A stretch of DNA of 6,932 nucleotides, taken from NCBI GenBank assembly GCA_001773855.1, contig MEXZ01000052.1:621-7552 (forward strand), in the 5' to 3' direction. Shown here piece by piece: positions 1-5,228 of this stretch. The position numbers were made by a program, and so were the translations under genes. Source of the stretch: Candidatus Aminicenantes bacterium RBG_13_64_14 (lineage in GTDB: Bacteria; Acidobacteriota; Aminicenantia; Aminicenantales; Saccharicenantaceae). The stretch's first letter is position 1, and every line of letters starts with the position of its first letter. The notes below the pieces were generated by a model. It was not told the DNA's origin, searched no databases, and saw only the letters and a program-made list of their open reading frames with translations.

Positions 1-558
1 CCGGTCGAGGCGCCACTCGTCCAGTTCGGCGACATCAACACGGGCAAATGGCTCAAGACGCTCGAGCTCGCGAACGCCTGGGTTTTTTCCTACGCCATGA
101 ACAACTACTGGATGACGAACTTCAAGGCGAGCCAGGAAGGCCGGGTGGAGTTCCGCTACAGCCTGACGAGCGCTCCGCCCGCCGGTCCGGGTGCCGGCGC
201 GGCCCCCGCCTCGGACCGTGTCGCCGCTTCCCGATTCGGCTGGGATGTCCACACGCCGCTCATCGCGACCTGGCTCTCGGCCCGGAACAAGGGCCGATTC
301 AAAACGGCGGGGGGATCGTTCCTATCGGTCGACCAGCCCAACGTCATTGTCCAGGCGCTCTGGCTCGACGCCGACGGGACGCCCGTCGTCCGCCTTCGCG
401 AGATCGCCGGGAAGGATACGGAAGCCCGGCTGGCGAGCGCTGTGTTCTTGGGCTTTTCGACCTCCTCATCGGGTGGCCATGAAACCGTCGAGATCGACTC
501 GATCCCCATCCGGCTCAAGCCCTTCGAGATCCGGACGGTCAGGCTGGTTCCAAGGTAG
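1..558 (+). CDS. GH38-type alpha-mannosidase-like glycosidase, C-terminal part (5' end outside window)
   Basis: The frame is open from base 1 to the TAG at 556-558, giving 185 residues and no start. The segment around residues 33-57 reads NNYWMTNFKASQEG followed by FRYSLTS. This matches the conserved C-terminal beta-sandwich of glycoside hydrolase family 38 (N-N-Y-W-x-T-N, then F-R-Y-S). Further family-like landmarks follow: FGWDVHTPL from about residue 79, GGSFLSVDQPNV, a V-V-R-L-R-E-I-A-G-K stretch, and a closing PFEIRTVRL strand. GH38 enzymes remove alpha-mannose residues from glycans with retention of configuration. The catalytic Asp and zinc site lie in the N-terminal barrel, which is outside this window, so activity cannot be judged. 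An Ala/Pro/Gly-rich loop (bases about 172-220) sits between two strands and looks like a surface insertion. Family call is confident; exact substrate is unknown. Confidence 0.88.
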   Translation, partial: PVEAPLVQFGDINTGKWLKTLELANAWVFSYAMNNYWMTNFKASQEGRVEFRYSLTSAPPAGPGAGAAPASDRVAASRFGWDVHTPLIATWLSARNKGRFKTAGGSFLSVDQPNVIVQALWLDADGTPVVRLREIAGKDTEARLASAVFLGFSTSSSGGHETVEIDSIPIRLKPFEIRTVRLVPR

Positions 559-588
559 ACGACGATTAAAGGCTATTAAGATATTTCC

Positions 589-625
589 CAGAAGTGCAGC
601 TCCGAGCCACTCCGCCGCACTTCTG
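589..625. repeat. 9-bp perfect inverted repeat (hairpin) after the glycosidase gene
   Basis: CAGAAGTGC (589-597) pairs perfectly with GCACTTCTG (617-625) across a 19-base loop. It starts 31 bases after the glycosidase stop and lies before the promoter of the next gene. The position suits a transcript-end or 3'-protecting hairpin. The bases after it (TTGGTCGCTCC) are not a real T-run, so a classical intrinsic terminator is not well supported. An operator is also possible. Confidence 0.45.
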
Positions 626-672
626 TTGGTCGCTCCTCAGAATCCGCTCCCGGCCGTAGGTTTGACCCCCTC

Positions 673-701
673 TTGCCTGGGGCGGCCGTTCAGTCTACAA
701 T
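673..701 (+). promoter_or_regulatory. sigma70-type promoter for the small coiled-coil gene
   Basis: TTGCCT (673-678) and TACAAT (696-701) are separated by exactly 17 bases, and each is one base or so from consensus. Transcription would start near 708, only about 15 bases before the ATG at 723. A second TTGACC at 662-667 lies too far from the -10 (28 bases) to serve as its -35. Confidence 0.6.
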
Positions 702-722
702 GGACGCACGACAAGTTGAGCC

Positions 723-929
723 ATGGATAAGATGCCCCTGACTGAAGAAGAGATCGCCCGGCTGCGCCGGCGCGAGGCGAAGGTTCTCGCCCGCATCGAC
801 CTCCTGAAGAGGACCATGAGCGAAACCAAGGCGCTCGACACTCTGATCTACAAGGCGAAGCTGCTCAAAGAGGCCCAGGACGAACTGCGCCGCGTCCAGG
901 ATAAGCTGGCCGGAATTTCTGAGGAATAA
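723..929 (+). CDS. small coiled-coil protein of unknown function (68 aa)
   Basis: I do not recognise this protein. It is 68 residues, highly charged and almost wholly helix-forming, with no signal peptide or membrane segment, so it is probably cytoplasmic. Leu/Ile/Val residues recur at three-to-four-residue spacing (IARLRRREAKVLARIDLLK, then KAKLLKEAQDELRRVQDKL), as in a two-helix hairpin or dimeric coiled coil with a break near residues 34-42. GC-rich third codon positions and the promoter just upstream support it as real. The ATG at 723 has no good Shine-Dalgarno sequence (only a weak AAGTTGAG) and would sit on a very short leader. ATG 732 is the alternative start. It stands alone, with promoter-like sequence before it and a 243-base gap after it. 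A structural adaptor role is only a guess. Confidence 0.65.
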   Translation: MDKMPLTEEEIARLRRREAKVLARIDLLKRTMSETKALDTLIYKAKLLKEAQDELRRVQDKLAGISEE

Positions 930-975
930 AGCCCGGCTTATTGCCATATTGCGGGGGACCGGGTCAACTAGAAAA

Positions 976-1038
976 GCGTCCGGAATAGGACGTTCCATGT
1001 CTGAAACCGGACAGTGCCCCTGTGTAAATTCATTTTAC
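976..1038. repeat. clustered imperfect inverted repeats, possible degenerate REP-like element
   Basis: Several small inverted repeats are packed together here. GTCCGG and CCGGAC flank a 23-base interval (about 977-1012), with GGAA/TTCC nested inside. ACAG/CTGT follows at about 1011-1023, then GTAAA/TTTAC (1024-1038). The order GGACGTTCC, GGACAGTGCCCC, TGTGTAAATT resembles, from memory, the palindromic intergenic repeats that accompany REP-associated tyrosine transposases in several phyla. No second copy lies in this window, so repetition in the genome is unproven. Confidence 0.35.
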
Positions 1039-1079
1039 GAAATTCTTTAAGCCCGCGGCCGTCGGTCCGATCGGCTTGC

Positions 1080-1136
1080 CCAAGCCATGCCTGGAATCCA
1101 GGCGAATCTCCCCGCGGGATCAGGTCCCGGACTTGG
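1080..1136 (+). other. possible folded leader RNA upstream of the aspartic protease gene
   Basis: Two hairpins lie side by side: GCCTGG/CCAGGC with a 3-base loop (1089-1103) and CGGGA/TCCCG with a 5-base loop (1115-1129). CCAAG? pairing closes them: 1080-1084 reads CCAAG and 1132-1136 reads CTTGG, which would make a three-way junction about 25 bases before the ribosome-binding site at 1162. No known riboswitch class is recognisable, and GC-rich DNA makes such pairings by chance. I see no convincing promoter in the rest of the 930-1172 gap. Confidence 0.2.
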
Positions 1137-1161
1137 CCCGAAGCTTGCTGTATTCCAGTTC

Positions 1162-1165
1162 GGAG
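1162..1165 (+). promoter_or_regulatory. Shine-Dalgarno site that fixes the TTG start of the protease
   Basis: GGAG lies 7 bases upstream of TTG 1173. The TTG opens directly into a textbook signal peptide. The frame stays open upstream to 1014, but that stretch is Ser/Arg/Pro/Cys-rich and would bury the signal peptide, so the short start is preferred. Confidence 0.65.
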
Positions 1166-1172
1166 TGATGAT

Positions 1173-2453
1173 TTGAGGAAAGCCCTCACCGCCGCCCTGA
1201 TCCTCGTCCTCGCGGCTGCCGCTTCGGCCGGCCTGGGCCAGCAGAAAGCCCCGGATCCGCTTGAGCGACTGGCACGGCTTTACGAGGAAAGTCGCTACTT
1301 TGAGCTCCGCGACGCCGTGGCCCGGATGAAGGACCACTCCTCGCTCGAAATGGAATTCTTCCGCGGGGCCGTCGACGAAGTCTTCAATCTTTTGGACTCG
1401 GCCGTCTCACGGCTACAGAACTACGTGCATTCCGCCGAGAAGGGACCGGCGCGAATGATGACCAAGGAAGCCTGGGTCCTCCTGGCCGACGCGTTCCGTC
1501 GCTCGGGGCGATACCGGGAGGCCGCCGAGGCCCGGCGGGAAATTCTCGACCGCTTCGGCTCTGTCCTCGGCAAGGAGGAGAAAGACAACTGCGAAAACCA
1601 GGTCGGGCTCTGGTCCGCCCTGGCCGACATCCCTCCGCAGGAGGTGGAGGTTGGGGAGGACACGACGATACGGATGACGAACAGGCAATTTCCCGTCCGC
1701 GTCAAGGGCCGCACCTTCTTCGTCGGCCATGACACCGGGTCCAACCTGTCCATCCTCTATAAGTCCATCGCCGACGAACTGGACGTCGCGATTTACGGCC
1801 CGGCCATCAAGATCCAGACGGGGACGGGACAATGGATCGACGGCTGGACCGGCGTCGTACCGGAGATGCGACTGGGCTCCATCATCATCAGGAACGCGGT
1901 CTTCCTCGTCCTGCCTGACGAATTCTTCCCTTCCGCGGCGGCCAGGTTCGGCGTCGACCGGCGCGGGCTCCTCGGCGCGCCCGTCCTCGAAGGTTTCAAA
2001 GAGATCACCGAGACGAAGGACGGCGACCTGATCATTCCCGCCTCGCCGCGTCCGCGGTCTGAACAGAACATGTGTTTTTCCGGATTCATGCCCGTCGTGC
2101 AGGTCCTTTTCCGGGGCGCCCGCCTCTCCCTCTGTCTGGACACCGGGTCCTCGGCGACCTACCTCTATCCGCCGTTCTTCCGGCGCTATCGGGGGGAAAT
2201 CGTGTCCCGCTCGAAGCCCCGGAAATCCACGATGGGCGGAGTCGGAAGCTCCGTGACGGTCCCGATCCATGTCCTGGACGAATTCGGGTTCCGGGCGGGC
2301 GGCAAGGATCTGTCCTTGCGCAAGATCGCGGTCCACACCGAGGTGACCCACACCGATACGCGATATTTCCATGGTACGCTCGGTCTCGACATCCTGGCGC
2401 AATGCTCACGGATAACACTCAACTTTGAATCCATGAGTTTCATCCTCGAATGA
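1173..2453 (+). CDS. exported two-domain (double DTG) retropepsin-like aspartic protease with helical N-terminal domain
   Basis: Starting at TTG 1173 gives 426 residues. Residues 1-19 form a signal peptide (MRKAL, a hydrophobic core, then ASA before the likely cut). Residues about 25-150 are helical, with a TPR-like unit near 98-130 (EAWVLLADAFRRSGRYREAAEA). Two clan AA aspartic-protease lobes follow. Lobe 1 has D187-T-G-S and the matching hydrophobic-Gly element G265-L-L-G. Lobe 2 has L-D323-T-G-S-S and G401-T-L-G-L-D. Retropepsins normally carry one DTG per chain and dimerise. Here both halves of the active site are on one chain, as in pepsin, so the protein may work as a monomer; that is inference. 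The first motif reads HDTGS instead of the usual LDTG. It is probably periplasmic or secreted, and its substrate is unknown. It stands alone on its strand, faces a convergent gene 16 bases away, and has no clear promoter. Confidence 0.85.
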   Translation: MRKALTAALILVLAAAASAGLGQQKAPDPLERLARLYEESRYFELRDAVARMKDHSSLEMEFFRGAVDEVFNLLDSAVSRLQNYVHSAEKGPARMMTKEAWVLLADAFRRSGRYREAAEARREILDRFGSVLGKEEKDNCENQVGLWSALADIPPQEVEVGEDTTIRMTNRQFPVRVKGRTFFVGHDTGSNLSILYKSIADELDVAIYGPAIKIQTGTGQWIDGWTGVVPEMRLGSIIIRNAVFLVLPDEFFPSAAARFGVDRRGLLGAPVLEGFKEITETKDGDLIIPASPRPRSEQNMCFSGFMPVVQVLFRGARLSLCLDTGSSATYLYPPFFRRYRGEIVSRSKPRKSTMGGVGSSVTVPIHVLDEFGFRAGGKDLSLRKIAVHTEVTHTDTRYFHGTLGLDILAQCSRITLNFESMSFILE

Positions 2454-2469
2454 ACGAGAGAAAGGAGCG

Positions 2470-4221
2470 TCACTTGGCTTGCCGGCGGGTGCGGATGAGG
2501 GCGATGTTGCGGAACGTGGCCACCGTGCCGCGGAAGTCGAGCGCTTCCCCGTCGTAGGTGAAGAAAAGACCCGGCAGGTACTCGCGGCAGCGCGTCCCGT
2601 TGAATGTCAGGTATCCGTCGGCGACGGCGATATTGACCATGAAACCGAACGTCCTCCCCCACGTCAGCGTCTTGTAGGTCCCGAGGAAGGGCTTCCATTC
2701 GGGCCTATTCGGCCCCGGCTTGTCCGCAGCTGGCTCAGGTTTGTGGAAATCGTAATATTCGCAGGTACCCGTAAGCCTGTTCATGATGATGATCGCGCCG
2801 GGCTCGCCCTCGCCGAGTGGCGGCTTGGCGCGGAGCTCGGAGTACTTGCCGCCAAGCCCGACGACCTCGCTCCCGTCGGCGTAAAACGCCAGCGGATAGA
2901 ACTGTTTGGCCAGAGTGATGCCGAAGGCGCCGTCCTTCGTCCCGATGGCCGCGTCCCCCGCGTAGGAACCAGCGAGCCTTCGCACCCGCTCGTCCGCCGC
3001 CGAAAGCGGGTTCTTTGTGTCCACCGTGGGTCGTTCGAGCTCCCGGCCCGGCGGGGCGATCCTATCTTGGATGATCTTATTGACGAGGTCGCTGACGGGA
3101 CCTGTGACCGAGCCCTGATCCCCGTTGGTCAGGACCACGACCCCCAGCTTCAGCCCGGGATACATAGCCATGTAACTGTTGAAGCCGTAGCCGCCACCCC
3201 CGTGTGTAAGGTAGGCTTGCGGTCCGATGTGACTCGAGACGAGGCCGAGCCCATAGCCGAACCGCTCGTGCTTCTCGGGGAGCTGGACGGTGTGCATGGC
3301 CTCGATGAGGTCTTTCCTTAACAGCTGCGTTTCGCCGACCCGCCCCTTGTCGATGTGGAACATGATGTAGCGGGCCATGTCGAGGATGTTCGTGTAAACG
3401 CCCCCGGCCGGGACCATCGGCACTTCGACCGGGATGCCGCCGGCGATCTTGAGAAAAGGCGAGACGTGCCCGACGGCCCGGTCCTCGGTCTTGAGGATGG
3501 TCTCGATGTCGAGCGTGCTGTCGTTCATGCCCAAGGACGCGAGGACCTTCTCCCGGACGTATTTAGCGAACGGCACGCCGCTCTTTTTCTCCACGATCCA
3601 GCCGGCCAGATCGATGCCAAGGTTGGAGTAGCTGTACCGGTAGCCAACCGGGTAACGGAGCCAGGTGTCGGAAATGCTCAGAATGTGTTCGCTGAAGGTG
3701 TGGGGGCGGCTGTCGAAGTTCCCGCCGACGGGCGCTTCGTGGGTGAACCCCGCCCGGTGGGAAAGAAGGTGCCGCAGGGTCATCTTCCTCTCGGGGCTCT
3801 CTTCGAACCGGCCGTGGACCGTGAAATCCGGGAGATACTCGGTGATGGGCCGGTCGAGGTCGAGCAGGCCGTCCTGAACGGCCATGAGCACGGCGAGAGC
3901 CGTGAAGCTCTTGGACATCGATTGGATACTGAACAGGGTTCGCGGCGTCACCGGTTTGTCCTTGGCCCGGCTCGTGAACCCGTAGACTCCCTGCCACAGG
4001 ATCTCCTTGTCGTCGACGACGGCGACGGCGACCCCGGGCACGTCCTTTTCCTTGATCCAGGCGGGGAGGCCGGCCTGGAGCTCCTTGACGACCTGAGCGG
4101 CGACGGGTTCCCGGGCGGGAGCCGTGGTCTGGCCCCGGAACGACCCCACGTCGGAAGCCGGCGCGGCGGCGGCCGCGGCGAGCAGCAGGGCGGCAAGCAG
4201 TATGAGCAGCGATCGTTTCAT
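2470..4221 (-). CDS. exported penicillin-recognising serine hydrolase (beta-lactamase / D-aminopeptidase family) with C-terminal beta-rich extension
   Basis: The protein has 583 residues. A signal peptide covers about residues 1-22 (MKRS, then a Leu/Ala core). The catalytic domain spans about 40-390 and has all three family motifs: S101-M-S-K104 (nucleophile and base), Y198-S-N200, and H340-G-G in place of the KTG box. The family includes class C beta-lactamases, esterases and D-aminopeptidases. The HxG box and long tail recall Ochrobactrum D-aminopeptidase (DAP), whose C-terminal part forms two beta barrels. Here residues about 415-583 seem to hold two beta-rich units, opening with RLAGSY (near 415) and FLGTY (near 512). 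True beta-lactam hydrolysis is less likely. GGGAG lies 9 bases before the ATG at 4221. The gene follows the helical-protein gene by 34 bases, so the two are probably one transcript. Substrate is unknown. Confidence 0.87.
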   Translation of the reverse strand: MKRSLLILLAALLLAAAAAAPASDVGSFRGQTTAPAREPVAAQVVKELQAGLPAWIKEKDVPGVAVAVVDDKEILWQGVYGFTSRAKDKPVTPRTLFSIQSMSKSFTALAVLMAVQDGLLDLDRPITEYLPDFTVHGRFEESPERKMTLRHLLSHRAGFTHEAPVGGNFDSRPHTFSEHILSISDTWLRYPVGYRYSYSNLGIDLAGWIVEKKSGVPFAKYVREKVLASLGMNDSTLDIETILKTEDRAVGHVSPFLKIAGGIPVEVPMVPAGGVYTNILDMARYIMFHIDKGRVGETQLLRKDLIEAMHTVQLPEKHERFGYGLGLVSSHIGPQAYLTHGGGGYGFNSYMAMYPGLKLGVVVLTNGDQGSVTGPVSDLVNKIIQDRIAPPGRELERPTVDTKNPLSAADERVRRLAGSYAGDAAIGTKDGAFGITLAKQFYPLAFYADGSEVVGLGGKYSELRAKPPLGEGEPGAIIIMNRLTGTCEYYDFHKPEPAADKPGPNRPEWKPFLGTYKTLTWGRTFGFMVNIAVADGYLTFNGTRCREYLPGLFFTYDGEALDFRGTVATFRNIALIRTRRQAK

Positions 4222-4255
4222 GATGGAATTCTCCCGTGACCGGCCCTTTATTCCG

Positions 4256-5134
4256 TCATTTGATGTTCTGGACGAGCGCTTCTTGGGTCGTGCTCATTTT
4301 CTTCATGATATTGGACAGCGTTTGGATGAACTTGGAGCGGCGGTCCATGGTCATCTGGAGCCGCAGCGAGGTCATCTCTGACATCTCGTTCATGCCGTCG
4401 AGGGTCGACTTGAGGTCGTCTTGGAGGGATTTGAGGCCCGATACCGGCAAGCCGGGGTTTCGTGGCGGGAGCGGCGGAATGACGGGCGTTTTGACATACT
4501 CGAGATGTATCGTGGGCGACGCTTTGGTCTCGAGCGTGATCCGGCGAACGGAAGAGGCCGTAGCCTTCGGGGCGGGCCGGGGGGCGCGGGCCTTCGTCCC
4601 CGATGCGCCCGGCTTTTCGTTGTCGATGTCCTCGGATCGAGGATGCTTGGCCATCTCCTGGGAGATCCAGCCGTCGAGCTCCTTGGTCATGTCCCGTAAC
4701 TTCTGCTTGGCGGCGTTCATCGCCTTGATCTCGGCCATGATCATGCGGATGTCGTCGTCCATGTCTTTGGTGGCCATTGACAGAACGATGAAGGTGGTTT
4801 CTGAGATATCCATCTGAGACAGCCCCGCGAAGGACGCGGCCACCTCCCGCTCGGCCTGGTCGCGGAGCGAAGGGAATCCGGTTCCGGCGGCGACGGCCGG
4901 CGCCAGCGTGCGGCCCATCTTCTCGAGCTTCCGGAGCCCCGAGGGCTTGAGGCGCCTCTGCGCCCAGGTCAGCCGGCCCGAGACCTTCTGCGGCAGGACC
5001 AGTTGTTTTTCCCATGTGCCGAGGCGATCGTCGGGGTTGGATCCGCCGGATCGGGATTGGCCCCCCGCCGGAACGGCGAGCGCCACCAAGGCCGATAATG
5101 CCGCCAGGGCTGCCGCGTGTTTCGCAGTGATCAT
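4256..5134 (-). CDS. exported methionine-rich helical protein of unknown function (292 aa)
   Basis: I do not recognise a named family. ATG 5134 gives 292 residues, beginning with a signal peptide (MITAK, an Ala/Leu core, ending near VPAGG, residues about 1-25). Helical segment 1 (about 100-162) includes ATKDMDDDIRMIMAEIKAMN and has Met at 108, 120, 125, 131, 133, 139 and 149. A flexible Pro/Ala/Lys linker (165-232) contains PVIPPLPPRNPGLP. Helical segment 2 (235-292) includes MSEMTSLRLQMTMD and has Met at 248, 251, 254, 261, 263, 277 and 280. It has no Cys, no lipobox and no later membrane span, so it is probably periplasmic or secreted, perhaps self-associating through the Met-rich helices. 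AGAGG lies 7 bases before the start. The frame stays open upstream to 5812, but that stretch is antisense to the neighbouring hydrolase and is rejected. The serine hydrolase gene follows after 34 bases. Confidence 0.8.
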   Translation of the reverse strand: MITAKHAAALAALSALVALAVPAGGQSRSGGSNPDDRLGTWEKQLVLPQKVSGRLTWAQRRLKPSGLRKLEKMGRTLAPAVAAGTGFPSLRDQAEREVAASFAGLSQMDISETTFIVLSMATKDMDDDIRMIMAEIKAMNAAKQKLRDMTKELDGWISQEMAKHPRSEDIDNEKPGASGTKARAPRPAPKATASSVRRITLETKASPTIHLEYVKTPVIPPLPPRNPGLPVSGLKSLQDDLKSTLDGMNEMSEMTSLRLQMTMDRRSKFIQTLSNIMKKMSTTQEALVQNIK

Positions 5135-5162
5135 GACCTGACCTCTTTCACCATTCTGGATC

Positions 5163-5192
5163 ATAATACCCGCGATGCGCCCTCCGAAACAA
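5163..5192 (-). promoter_or_regulatory. sigma70-type promoter for the helical protein / serine hydrolase pair
   Basis: On the minus strand TTGTTT (5192-5187) and TATTAT (5168-5163) are separated by 18 bases. Transcription would start near 5156, giving a leader of about 22 bases. This makes ATG 5134 a better start than the upstream in-frame ATG at 5164, which overlaps the -10. Confidence 0.5.
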
Positions 5193-5196
5193 GGCG

Positions 5197-5205
5197 TGGT
5201 ATAAT
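5197..5205 (+). promoter_or_regulatory. extended -10 promoter for the membrane-anchored serine hydrolase
   Basis: TGGTATAAT is a perfect extended -10 (TG-n-TATAAT). The -35 position 17 bases upstream (GCGCCC) is poor, as is usual for extended -10 promoters. Transcription would start near 5212, about 17 bases before ATG 5229. It lies back to back with the minus-strand promoter at 5163-5192. Confidence 0.6.
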
Positions 5206-5228
5206 CTCCCACTGGGCGTGAGAGCAAA

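Noticed and set aside
930..962. AATAA/TTATT and CCCGG/CCGGG pairings just after the coiled-coil gene as a terminator
   Set aside because: The stems are short, compete with each other and have no T-run after them.
690..998. Minus-strand 102-residue open frame overlapping the small coiled-coil gene
   Set aside because: It has no Shine-Dalgarno site and no recognisable motif. The plus-strand gene has a promoter and regular heptad-like hydrophobic spacing.
1014..1172. Upstream extension of the aspartic protease to ATG 1014
   Set aside because: It would place about 53 Arg/Ser/Pro/Cys-rich residues before a clear signal peptide. GGAG 7 bases before TTG 1173 gives a better start.
1413..2402. Minus-strand open frame of about 329 residues inside the aspartic protease gene
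   Set aside because: It is low-complexity Arg/Asp/Gly-rich translation without a ribosome-binding site. The plus strand carries both DTG motifs and a signal peptide.
2479..4239. Two long plus-strand open frames (about 280 and 294 residues) opposite the minus-strand serine hydrolase
   Set aside because: GC-rich coding DNA leaves long open frames on the other strand. Their translations are Arg/Gly/Asp/Val-rich with no family motifs, while the minus strand has a signal peptide and all SxxK, YxN and HxG motifs.
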